Assembly: GCA_022826515.1 (NCBI GenBank)
Contig: JAJDUT010000070.1
Span: 1-38,527 of the forward strand
Direction of reading: 5' to 3'
DNA: 38,527 bases
From: Candidatus Latescibacterota bacterium
Lineage (GTDB): Bacteria; Latescibacterota; UBA2968; UBA8231
A program made the position numbers and the translations under genes. Under the pieces are notes generated by a model. The model searched no databases. It had not been told where the DNA came from and saw only the letters and a program-made list of their open reading frames with translations. Positions 1 to 7,551 of this stretch are shown piece after piece (within the stretch, counting starts at the first letter, position 1; each line of letters opens with the position of its first letter).

Positions 1-1205
1 GGCCTGAGATGGCTCAAACGGTGGATCGCCCACCAACGCCAACGCTTGCCCCCCTTCAATGCACAGTTGGCACCCACAGGAATCAGAACCGTTAGGAAAA
101 CCAAAAAACCTAGCAAAAAGTAAAAATGTAAGGGAATCAGAACCCCCGAATAAGGCTGGAACACGCCCGCCGGCAGCGAGATAACAGCCACCAGATAATT
201 CTCCACCAGCATCTTGCGTAGCTGCTTATGGGCCGTCTGGCTCTGAAAGATAATGCCCTCCGGCACAATGATACCGGCGCGCCCCGTCGGCGTCAGATGC
301 TCAGCTATGTAATCGACAAACAGCACTTCGCTGCGTTTGGATTGCACTGAAAAGCGGCGATGCGGACGAATGCCGCCCTTCGGCGACATAAACGGCGGAT
401 TGGCCAAAATCACGTCGGCATAATCATTCCAGCGCTCCTCGCTGGTCAGGGTATCGTATTCGGCAATATGCGGCTCGACAAAGCCGTGTAAATACAGATT
501 CACCAGCGACAGCCGCACCATATCGGGCGAAATGTCATAGCCCCTGAAATTGGCCGCCAGAGCCCCTTTCTCATCCGGCGTCAGCGTACTGTTACCCTCA
601 TCGTCGGTATTAGCCTTGAGAATGTGCTTGTACGACGAAATCAGGAACCCGGCAGTGCCGCAGGCCGGGTCGAGAATGGTTTCGTCTTTCTTCGGGTCAA
701 CGACGGAGACAATGAAGTCGATGATATGGCGCGGAGTGCGGAACTGCCCAGCATCCCCCTGCGAGCCAAGAACCGAGAGCAGATATTCAAAGGCATCGCC
801 GAGCCGCTCGCTGTGATCGTACGTAAACTCGTCGATAACCTTGAGAAAGGCGCGCAAAGTCTCCGGGTCGCGGTAGGGCAAATAGGCGTTGTTGAAGATG
901 TCGCGGAACAGCGGCGGAATGCCCGGATTTTCCGGCATCCGGGTGATCGCCTCGGCGTATAGATTCAAAGTCTCGTGGCCGCCCAAGCCAGCGCGCACCA
1001 GTTGAGGCCAACCATAGCGGGCAAAGTCCCCGGCAAAAAACGTGCGCTGCCCGCCCAATTCCTCGCTCTCGGCGTCAATGTCGTCCATAAACTTGTAGAT
1101 GAGCGCGATAGTAATCTGCTCTACTTGGCTCTTCGGATCGGGCACCTTGCCGACGAGAATGTCACGGGCCGTGTCAATGCGGCGTTTGGTAGCGGTATCG
1201 AGCAT
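1..1205 (-). CDS. hsdM: Type I R-M methyltransferase subunit HsdM, partial at window edge
   Basis: Reads leftwards from ATG 1205 and is open to the window edge (401 codons). The N-terminal helical HsdM domain is followed by the AdoMet motif DPACGTAGF and the catalytic NPPF motif. The family is the N6-adenine methylase that modifies the target site and forms the core of the M2S1 (methyltransferase) and R2M2S1 complexes. GGAG lies 5 nt before the ATG, and the gene starts 1 nt after the fic stop, so the two are co-transcribed. After FQPYSGV (Val355) the family normally continues KTS-I-L. Here the frame instead runs into an unrelated hydrophobic stretch, so the 3' part is probably disrupted by an insertion, a rearrangement or an assembly join. 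No hsdS for this locus lies inside the window; it may be to the left. Confidence 0.85.
   Translation of the reverse strand, partial: MLDTATKRRIDTARDILVGKVPDPKSQVEQITIALIYKFMDDIDAESEELGGQRTFFAGDFARYGWPQLVRAGLGGHETLNLYAEAITRMPENPGIPPLFRDIFNNAYLPYRDPETLRAFLKVIDEFTYDHSERLGDAFEYLLSVLGSQGDAGQFRTPRHIIDFIVSVVDPKKDETILDPACGTAGFLISSYKHILKANTDDEGNSTLTPDEKGALAANFRGYDISPDMVRLSLVNLYLHGFVEPHIAEYDTLTSEERWNDYADVILANPPFMSPKGGIRPHRRFSVQSKRSEVLFVDYIAEHLTPTGRAGIIVPEGIIFQSQTAHKQLRKMLVENYLVAVISLPAGVFQPYSGVLIPLHFYFLLGFLVFLTVLIPVGANCALKGGKRWRWWAIHRLSHLR
79..144. repeat. 12-bp direct repeat at the point where hsdM diverges
   Basis: GGAATCAGAACC occurs at 79-90 and again at 133-144, 54 bp apart. The second copy coincides with the codon where the HsdM reading stops matching its family. 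The pair could mark an insertion edge, a short duplication or an assembly artefact. The sequence does not say which. Confidence 0.4.
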
Positions 1206-1206
1206 A

Positions 1207-2097
1207 TTAGCTCCGGTAAACGAATCCCTCCCCGATCTTCCAAACCCCCTTCTCGCGAAAAGCGGGAATAGTCTGGCGACGGGCAGCGTTGGTGACTGCG
1301 GGTGCCGAGAGCCCATGCTGCTTGATATAGTCCGACAGCCGGATAATGGCCTCTCCCTGTAAATAGCTCAGCCTCTTGTGCAGCGACTCTACGAGTCCCA
1401 ACGCCAGAATATCTTCCATCGTCCTAGTCGTTTGGCGGCCCCCATAATCCCTGAACGCCTGATAATACCGCTCCTTTTCCGAATTGCGAATAATAAGACG
1501 CGGCAGTCCGAGCTGGATAAGTTGAAAATTGATGAGAACCCGCCCCAAGCGGCCATTGCCGTCGCAAAAGGGATGGATGGTCTCAAAATCTAAGTGGAAT
1601 CGGGCAATTTTATCGAGGAAGTAGGAGCCGAGATCGCTGGAATACTCGACGAGAATGTCATCTATCATGCGCTCCACATGCTCGGGTGCCGGCGCAATAT
1701 GAGTCCCCACCCGCACGTATTCCCCCTGCTCGCGAAAGCGTCCAGCGATGGCGTCATTAATCCCACCGATGAGCATCTGATGCAAGAGTAGTATTAGGTC
1801 TTTGCTCAGCTCGCTGTCTTTAGCTTTGGTGCGTTTGTATTCCGTGACGCGGGCTAGATTTTTCGCCTCAAAAACTTCCCGCACAGACACATTTCGGGAC
1901 AACATCTGCTCCAACAGAATCCGCTCTGTCTCCTCAAGCGTAAGGGTTGAATTCTCAATCGCGTTCGAGTTGTACACACTCTCGGGGACCTCCACTTCAT
2001 CGATCATCGACAGCAGCGATTCCTTGCCTTGGCGCAAGGTATCGTACGCTCGCTTCAAATCTTGGATGCGGTTTCTTATCAGCTCTGTAGTTGCCAT
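1207..2097 (-). CDS. fic: Fic-family protein (AMPylase-like), class II
   Basis: 296 residues. The catalytic Fic motif HPFCDGNGRLGR (residues 175-186) is intact, with His175 the general base and Asn181, Arg183 and Arg186 the nucleotide-binding positions. An N-terminal SNAIEN (residues 44-49) matches the class II inhibitory helix consensus S-x-x-x-E-N, in which the Glu blocks ATP. The C-terminal part looks like a winged-helix segment. Family members transfer AMP from ATP to protein hydroxyl groups, and many are toxins or stress regulators. The gene is the upstream partner of hsdM (1-nt gap); fic genes are often found inside type I R-M loci. Its own promoter region contains the repeated inverted repeats at 2114-2285. 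The target is unknown. Confidence 0.9.
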   Translation of the reverse strand: MATTELIRNRIQDLKRAYDTLRQGKESLLSMIDEVEVPESVYNSNAIENSTLTLEETERILLEQMLSRNVSVREVFEAKNLARVTEYKRTKAKDSELSKDLILLLHQMLIGGINDAIAGRFREQGEYVRVGTHIAPAPEHVERMIDDILVEYSSDLGSYFLDKIARFHLDFETIHPFCDGNGRLGRVLINFQLIQLGLPRLIIRNSEKERYYQAFRDYGGRQTTRTMEDILALGLVESLHKRLSYLQGEAIIRLSDYIKQHGLSAPAVTNAARRQTIPAFREKGVWKIGEGFVYRS

Positions 2098-2103
2098 ATC
2101 ATT

Positions 2104-2132
2104 ATTGTATCTTATTCACGATATATTGGCAA
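2104..2132 (-). promoter_or_regulatory. Sigma70-like promoter of fic-hsdM, possibly leaderless
   Basis: On the minus strand TTGCCA (2127-2132) is separated by exactly 17 nt from TACAAT (2104-2109). A start site 6-7 nt downstream would fall on or next to the fic ATG at 2097, and no Shine-Dalgarno sequence is seen, so the message may be leaderless. The two arms ATTCACG (2114-2120) and CGTGAAT (2138-2144) flank the -35 box, which is a typical operator position. Confidence 0.55.
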
Positions 2133-2285
2133 ATATCCGTGAATGAACCGGCAAAAATGGGTCCCATTCACTGTCTTTTGGAGAAATTTCGTGAATGAAT
2201 CGGAGAAAATGGTGCTATTCACGGTATATTGACAAATTCCCGTGAATGAACCGGCAAAAATGGGTCCCATTCACTGTCTTTTTCG
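2114..2285. repeat. Tandem 51-52 bp repeats with inverted arms (candidate operators) upstream of fic
   Basis: Three full units (2115-2166, 2167-2217, 2218-2269) and the start of a fourth (2270-2285) follow each other without spacers. Units 1 and 3 are nearly the same; unit 2 is more diverged, giving a 103-bp higher-order period. Units 1 and 3 each contain perfect arms ATTCACG-N17-CGTGAAT (2114-2144 and 2217-2247); unit 2 has one changed arm. Arms and spacer look like a binding site for a dimeric regulator. The remainder up to 2411 shows no gene or recognisable element. Confidence 0.7.
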
Positions 2286-2411
2286 GATAAATACGTTGAT
2301 CGCGGATGAAAAGGCCGGGTTGATTGCCAGCCTCTATGTCATGGTGGGACTTGGCGGTATTTAGCTAGATCTCAAAAATCCGCCTCTTTTGACAAAAACT
2401 CGGTTCAGTGC

Positions 2412-2870
2412 CTAGGGCCGCTTCAAGAACAAAACCGGCTCACCATAGTCTCCCTCACCCACTTGGTCGAGAGCTCGGTGTTCAATGTCTTCCAGTTGTC
2501 CGAGTTTGCTCGTCCATGTTCCATCCGCAAGCTGCCGCGCAGCGTGTGTGGGACTGCCATCTATAGCGAAAATGGCCACTTTTTCCACTCCCACCTCAAA
2601 GGCAGCATCTTGACACACTTCAAATCCGAGCTTTTGGAAGACTTCGGCGTATGTTTCCACTGTATACTCTCTAGGCACACCTGTGGGCCAATAGTACTGA
2701 CCAAAAGGATCCGGTTCCCACCAACGGGAGTCATCTCCTGCGGCCCAAGCGATACAGTTGTAATCCGCTTGCGCTGGGCTGGTGATCTTGTATGTGGCAT
2801 CACGAAGCCTTGGGAACAAGCGTTCCAGATTCACCAGCGCAACCCTTTCCTCCGCCCCCACTTCAGCCAA
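2412..2870 (-). CDS. DUF7689-like small protein
   Basis: 152 residues, soluble, no signal peptide or membrane segment. It contains the recognisable blocks YNCIAWAAGD, a Trp/Pro-rich WWEPDPFGQYYWP, and THAARQLADGTWTSKLG followed by EDIEH. These recall a family of hypothetical proteins catalogued as DUF7689 (from memory). The conserved Cys and the distal His/Asp would suit a papain-like or transglutaminase-like fold, but this is a guess. Its start overlaps the end of the preceding gene by 40 nt in another frame, so the two are probably translated together. It sits between hsdR and fic of the first R-M locus. Function unknown. Confidence 0.65.
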   Translation of the reverse strand: MAEVGAEERVALVNLERLFPRLRDATYKITSPAQADYNCIAWAAGDDSRWWEPDPFGQYYWPTGVPREYTVETYAEVFQKLGFEVCQDAAFEVGVEKVAIFAIDGSPTHAARQLADGTWTSKLGQLEDIEHRALDQVGEGDYGEPVLFLKRP

Positions 2871-3154
2871 TCTTGGGTCATCTCTGCGACAACCCCCCGA
2901 TGCTTAGGAAGCACGGGATCTTCTCGTGCAATTGACCTAAGTGCCCAAAACCAGTGTTCCGGCTTGTGTTCGAGTTCTCTAAGAATTAACGGCAGCGCTT
3001 GCGGCCCCATGCCTATGATCTGCTGGTACGCAGGATGTAGAACGACCTCTCGTATTGAGGAAAGATGAGCGCATTCCTCACGTACAATTTCTGCGAGACG
3101 GTGGAATTGTTCCGGCAAAACATCTAGCTTAGGCTGTAAGGATTCTGTGCTCAA
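2831..3154 (-). CDS. Small protein of unknown function paired with the DUF7689-like gene
   Basis: 107 residues. The start is a TTG at 3154 with GGGAG placed 7 nt upstream, which supports this choice. The C-terminal half, with PLILRELEHKPEHWFWALR and a closing WLKWGRRKGLRW, looks helical. From memory, proteins of this type recur next to DUF7689 proteins, which suggests a two-gene module. No catalytic motif is evident. The 180 bp upstream (3155-3334) are AT-rich and contain no gene. Confidence 0.55.
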   Translation of the reverse strand: MSTESLQPKLDVLPEQFHRLAEIVREECAHLSSIREVVLHPAYQQIIGMGPQALPLILRELEHKPEHWFWALRSIAREDPVLPKHRGVVAEMTQDWLKWGRRKGLRW

Positions 3155-3334
3155 AGCGTCACTCCCATATCAAAAAGGCTCGGCAGCTAAATTCTCGGAT
3201 AGAAAATCCTACTCATTTAGTAAATTTCCACTTAAAAAAATAGAATTCTCCTCGTCCAAGAAGCATGTTCGGTCCAACGTATCGTATCCCCTGAGACCCG
3301 TCAAGCTCCACGGCTCGAACGTCGCGTACCCTTC

Positions 3335-5872
3335 CTAAGCGACGAATTGATTCAAAGACACGTAATCCTTGACATACTCGGGAACGAGCCTGCGGTACGG
3401 CTCCGGCACCGCGCGAAAGTCGCGGGAGGAAAAAGCCGGATTGGTCGCCAATGCAGCAAAGCGCCGATTCTCAATAATGTCTCGGGTCTGGCCACTGGTT
3501 AAGTACGCCTTAAAGTACGCCCTGATCGCCGCGATGGACTCAGCCTCGTCGGGCCTGTGATCGGCGACAAATTTGGCAAACTCCTCTTCGAGCAGTTCGT
3601 CCCTAGACTTAAAACGCGGAATGAGATCAAAGACCTTCTCCAGTATCTCGCGCAAGGTTACGCGACGGTCCACCGCAGCGGCTTGGCGCAGCTTGGCGAG
3701 GGAGTAGTACTCCTCGGGCTTGTCGAAGACCTCCCGATTCACATAGTCGATAGCGCGATCCCATTGGCCCGCCTCGATGGCTTGGGCAATGACGTCGTTC
3801 TCGCGCACCTCGTCGGCAAAACGGTCGAAAAACATCCGGTCAATCCTCATCCCCTCGGAGCCGACCTGCTCCTGCTCAATCGTCGAGAGAAAGTCGTCCC
3901 CCAAGTGCTCGTACGTGTCGGCATACACAACCGGCCTTGGGTCGTCCCCTTCCCTATCACTTTTATCTCGCAGCCGAGGCAATTCCAATACTTCGTCGTA
4001 GTTGAACTCATTCTCGAAGTATTGGCAGTTGCCAAAGAAGTCGAACAGCTTGAAGGTGGTCTTCTCAGGGTCAGCAACAACGTCTGCGGGGCGGCTCCTT
4101 ATCATCTGATCGAGGAAGTTGTGCTTTCTGGTGCCGCGCCCCTTGATCTGGACGAAATCCGTCGGCGAGAATATCGGCCTGAACAGACCCAAGTTGAGAA
4201 TGTCGGTGCAGTCGTAGCCAGTGGTCATCATGCCGACGGTTACGCATACCCGCGCCTTACTCGTCCGGTACTCGCGCATAAAATTGCCGGACCCCGAAAG
4301 GTTATTGTTGGCAAAGTTGACCGTGAATTGCTGGGCATCCATCACATGCGACGTAACCTGAACTGCAAAATCCGACTGGTACTTGCCCGGAAACATGCGG
4401 TCGGCGATCTCATTGAAGAACTGCGTTAGCTTGGCCGCGTGCTCCTGACTCACCGCGAAGACGATAGACTTCCCTATTTCCCCGCTAATCGGGTCGCGGA
4501 GCGCATTCTCCAGAAAGGTCCGGCAGAAGACCGCGTTGGTGGCTTCCGAGAAAAACTCTCGCTCGAAATCGCGCTTTTTGAACGCCTCCTCCTGCTGCTC
4601 TCCTTCGTCATCAGTAAAGGACACCACAAAGCCCTCGTCGGCGAGAAGCTGGGTGGTCACCTCCGTTCGTGCGTCAACAACCCGAGGATTGACCAGATAC
4701 CCATCGCGCACCCCGTCGAGCAACGAGTAGCGAAACGTCGGCTCGCCACTCTCGCAGCCGAAGGTGCGGTAGGTGTCGAGCAGCAACCGGCGCTCCACCT
4801 CGCGCGGGTCGCGCACATGCGGGCCGGTCGCATGGGTGCCTCTGAGGTAGTCGCGGGGCGTCGCGGTCAGCCCCAGCTTGTACCCGACGAAGTAATCGAA
4901 TACGGCGCGGGCGTTGCCGCTGATAGATCGGTGCGCCTCGTCCGAAATCACCAAGTCGAAGTCCGTGGGCGAAAACAGCGACTGGTATTTGTTGTTGAAC
5001 AACAGCGACTGAACAGTCGTAACCACAATGTGCGCCCGACGCCAGTCATCGCGTTTCTCCTTGTAGATGACCGTGTCAAAGTCGTTCGCCAAGTACGGGA
5101 CAAACGACTTGTTCGCCGCTTGGTCTTCCAACTCCAGCCGATCTACCAAGAAGAGGACGCGGCGGGCGTTGCCAGTGCGGAGAAACAGCTTGATAACAGC
5201 GGCGGCCACTAGCGTCTTGCCGGTGCCAGTAGCCATCTCAAACAGGAATCGGTCGCGACCGTCGCGGACTGCCCGTTGCAAACCGCGGATCGCTCGTAGC
5301 TGGTAATCGCGCAAAAATCGCAGGCCGTGCGTCTGAATGTATCCAGAACGCTCGGCCTCGTTGCGCCACCCGGCCTCCGCCGCATAGTTGGGCCGTTGCG
5401 TGAGGACGATGTAGTCGTCGCCAACCCGTTCATCAATCAGGCGCTGCGGATTGGGCTCGACCTGTTTGTACCCCTCCACCGAGTCCGGCGATGGAAACGC
5501 CGTGATGATATGCGGATTGCCGCGCTCTAAATCCCAGAAGTAGTGCAGATTGCCGTTGGAGAGGATGACGAAGCGGCAGTTCAGCGAGCGGGCGTAGCGG
5601 CGGGCCTGCTCCTTGCCGACTAGTGGGTTTTTGTCCTCGGACTTGGCTTCCAACACGATCAACGGAAAACCCCGGTCGTCGATGAGCAGGAAATCGACAA
5701 AACCTCGACCGGAACGCTCAAAATCATCGCCTAAGCTATCGAGGTCGTCTCGTTTGAGGGCGACGTGCGCCTCCAAGCGGATATTGGCCGGTCCATTGGC
5801 GTCGTCGAAGAATCGCCAACCAGCGTTTTCGAGCAACTGGTCGATTTTATGCCGAGCAGCAGCCTCGCTCAT
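3335..5872 (-). CDS. hsdR: Type I restriction endonuclease subunit HsdR
   Basis: 845 residues, full length for the EcoEI-like group. The N-terminal PD-(D/E)XK nuclease domain shows Asp60 and Glu75-Ala-Lys77 (VLEAKS). Walker A is ATGTGKT (214-220), motif II is DEAH (311-314), LTATP follows, and motif VI is QIKGRGTRKH. The protein is the DNA translocase and cleavage subunit of the R2M2S1 complex. Its ATG overlaps the murB stop as ATGA, so the two are translationally coupled. With the fic-hsdM unit downstream it forms the first R-M locus of the window, although hsdS is not visible. Unlike the second HsdR at 29578-32298, it has no insertion in the nuclease domain. Confidence 0.93.
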   Translation of the reverse strand: MSEAAARHKIDQLLENAGWRFFDDANGPANIRLEAHVALKRDDLDSLGDDFERSGRGFVDFLLIDDRGFPLIVLEAKSEDKNPLVGKEQARRYARSLNCRFVILSNGNLHYFWDLERGNPHIITAFPSPDSVEGYKQVEPNPQRLIDERVGDDYIVLTQRPNYAAEAGWRNEAERSGYIQTHGLRFLRDYQLRAIRGLQRAVRDGRDRFLFEMATGTGKTLVAAAVIKLFLRTGNARRVLFLVDRLELEDQAANKSFVPYLANDFDTVIYKEKRDDWRRAHIVVTTVQSLLFNNKYQSLFSPTDFDLVISDEAHRSISGNARAVFDYFVGYKLGLTATPRDYLRGTHATGPHVRDPREVERRLLLDTYRTFGCESGEPTFRYSLLDGVRDGYLVNPRVVDARTEVTTQLLADEGFVVSFTDDEGEQQEEAFKKRDFEREFFSEATNAVFCRTFLENALRDPISGEIGKSIVFAVSQEHAAKLTQFFNEIADRMFPGKYQSDFAVQVTSHVMDAQQFTVNFANNNLSGSGNFMREYRTSKARVCVTVGMMTTGYDCTDILNLGLFRPIFSPTDFVQIKGRGTRKHNFLDQMIRSRPADVVADPEKTTFKLFDFFGNCQYFENEFNYDEVLELPRLRDKSDREGDDPRPVVYADTYEHLGDDFLSTIEQEQVGSEGMRIDRMFFDRFADEVRENDVIAQAIEAGQWDRAIDYVNREVFDKPEEYYSLAKLRQAAAVDRRVTLREILEKVFDLIPRFKSRDELLEEEFAKFVADHRPDEAESIAAIRAYFKAYLTSGQTRDIIENRRFAALATNPAFSSRDFRAVPEPYRRLVPEYVKDYVSLNQFVA

Positions 5873-6888
5873 CCCTCACCCTCCACCAACACCGGCTCCC
5901 GCTCCAAACGAATCCCAAAGGTCTGTTCCACCGCGTCCCGAATCTCACCGGCCAAAGCGAGAACTTCGCGGGTCGTCCCACCGAGATTGACCAAAGCCAG
6001 CGCGTGTCGCTCTGAGATGCCAGCGCCGCCCCTTTGCAGCCCCTTGTGAAATCCCGCCTGCTCGACGAGCCAAGCAGCCGGAACCTTGACGCCAGCCTCA
6101 TCGGGAAAGCTCGGGACATTGGGATAGCGGTCCTTTAATGCGGCAAAGGCTTCCGCGTCGATGACTGGATTCAAGAAGAAGGAGCCGACGGAGCGGGAGT
6201 TGGGGTCTTGCGGGTCGATGACCATGGACTTGCTGCGGCGGAGCGCCAGCACTGCGTCGCGCACGATAGCTAAGGTCGGGTGGTCGTCGTTCACATGCCG
6301 GCGCAGCTCCGGGTAGCGGATTTGCGGCTGGCCGCTGGCATCCAAGCGATACGTCACCGAGGTCACAATAAAGCGGTCGCGGTCGGCCCCCTTAAAGCGG
6401 CTCTGACGGTAGGCAAAGCCGCATTCAGCCGGGGCAAATGCAATCTCCTCCAAAGTCTGCCGGTCGAGCGCCCGCACCTCCACGATGGTGTCTTTTACTT
6501 CTTGGCCATACGCGCCCACGTTTTGGATGGGCGTCGCGCCCACCGACCCAGGGATACCCGACAGACACTCCACACCGGCCAAGCCGCGCTCCACACAGCA
6601 CTGGACAAAGCCATCCCAGTCCTCCCCAGCCGCTACCTCGACAGTCGCTCCATTGAACACCACGCCGCTGAGTCCCACTTTGAGTACCACGCCGCTGTAT
6701 CCCGCGTCGGCAAACAGCACGTTGCTGCCGCCGCCGAGCACTTGCACAGAAAGGCCCTCATCAGTCGCCCACGTCAAGCAGGCGCGCATCTCGTCTAGGG
6801 AGGTACACTCGGCCAAATAGCGCGCAGGGCCGCCGAGTCCCATGGTGGTAAGGGGGGCGAGGGGGATGTTCTCGCGGAAGATTTGCAT
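5869..6888 (-). CDS. murB: UDP-N-acetylenolpyruvoylglucosamine reductase MurB
   Basis: 339 residues, FAD-dependent enzyme that reduces UDP-GlcNAc-enolpyruvate to UDP-MurNAc with NADPH in the cytoplasm, the second committed step of peptidoglycan synthesis. The FAD-binding block LGGGSNVLFADAGYSG and the GIPGSVGATPIQNVGAYGQE block are present. The catalytic set is Arg161 (AYRQSRFK), Ser236 (SVGSFF) and Glu331 near the C-terminus. The YRQSRFK loop marks it as a type I, E. coli-like MurB. It is the first gene of a minus-strand unit whose second gene is hsdR (4-nt ATGA overlap), an unusual partner for a cell-wall gene. Confidence 0.95.
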   Translation of the reverse strand: MQIFRENIPLAPLTTMGLGGPARYLAECTSLDEMRACLTWATDEGLSVQVLGGGSNVLFADAGYSGVVLKVGLSGVVFNGATVEVAAGEDWDGFVQCCVERGLAGVECLSGIPGSVGATPIQNVGAYGQEVKDTIVEVRALDRQTLEEIAFAPAECGFAYRQSRFKGADRDRFIVTSVTYRLDASGQPQIRYPELRRHVNDDHPTLAIVRDAVLALRRSKSMVIDPQDPNSRSVGSFFLNPVIDAEAFAALKDRYPNVPSFPDEAGVKVPAAWLVEQAGFHKGLQRGGAGISERHALALVNLGGTTREVLALAGEIRDAVEQTFGIRLEREPVLVEGEG

Positions 6889-6929
6889 GAGACGCCTCTG
6901 AGCATTTGCGTTGTTGGTTATTATTAATG

Positions 6930-7036
6930 GACGTTACGCATCTGCGCCGAAGCGATAGATGTAGGGGTGTCCCTTGTGGGCACCCAGGCAACTACGAGGG
7001 CAACCACAAGGGTTGCCCCTACCATGCGTAACATCA
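6930..7036. repeat. MITE-like palindromic element, copy 1
   Basis: Terminal arms GACGTTACGCAT (6930-6941) and ATGCGTAACATC (7025-7036) are inverted repeats with one mismatch. Inside, a GTAGGGGT arm pairs imperfectly with CCCCTAC near the right end. The element fills most of the gap between the divergent murB and deoxyribosyltransferase genes. The termini match those of the element at 8863-8992, so this is a family. No clear target duplication is seen for this copy. Confidence 0.6.
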
Positions 7037-7076
7037 GTTATTCAATATAGCCAAATAGCTAAACTGGAGCGCATTG

Positions 7077-7547
7077 ATGAAAAAGACCCTGTATCTCGCC
7101 AGCCCGTATGGATTCTCGGCCCAATGGAAGGAGCGGCTCCTGCCCCAGTTTGTCTCGGCCTTAGAGGCATTGGGAGCTGAAGTCTGGGAGCCTTTTGCCC
7201 GCAACAACCAAGTCGATTTTTCCGCGCCGGGCTGGGCCTACCAAGTCGGCCAAGCTGACTTGCGCGATGTAGTCGAGGCCGACGCGATCTTCGCCATTGT
7301 CAATGGCACGCCGCCAGACGAGGGGGTGATGGTCGAATTGGGCGCGGCCATTGCCCTCGGCAAGCCGACCTTCCTCTTCCGCGACGATTTCCGCCGCTGC
7401 ACGGATTCAGAAAACTACCCCCTGAACCTGATGCTGTTCACCGGCCTGCCAGAAGACGGCTGGGAAGCCTACTACTACACATCGCTCGCAGAAATCAGCG
7501 CGCCCGACAAGGCCCTCGCGCGCTGGCTGCGGGACGAACGGAGCTGA
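7077..7547 (+). CDS. Nucleoside 2-deoxyribosyltransferase-like protein
   Basis: 156 residues from ATG 7077; GGAG lies 7 nt upstream, while the in-frame TTG just before it is too close to the ribosome site. N-terminal YLASPYGF, then DLRDVVEADAIFAIVNG and DEGVMVELGAAIALGKP, are the hallmarks of the nucleoside 2-deoxyribosyltransferase fold. The Glu of VELG is the expected nucleophile position. The family exchanges bases on 2-deoxyribonucleosides, and relatives hydrolyse nucleotides or make signalling ribosides, so the exact substrate is open. glcF begins 4 nt after the stop and is probably co-transcribed. Confidence 0.8.
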   Translation: MKKTLYLASPYGFSAQWKERLLPQFVSALEALGAEVWEPFARNNQVDFSAPGWAYQVGQADLRDVVEADAIFAIVNGTPPDEGVMVELGAAIALGKPTFLFRDDFRRCTDSENYPLNLMLFTGLPEDGWEAYYYTSLAEISAPDKALARWLRDERS

Positions 7548-7551
7548 CATA

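Noticed and set aside
2115..2285. CRISPR-like array upstream of fic
   Set aside because: The 51-52 bp units abut each other with no unique spacers and there are no cas genes; tandem operators explain them better.
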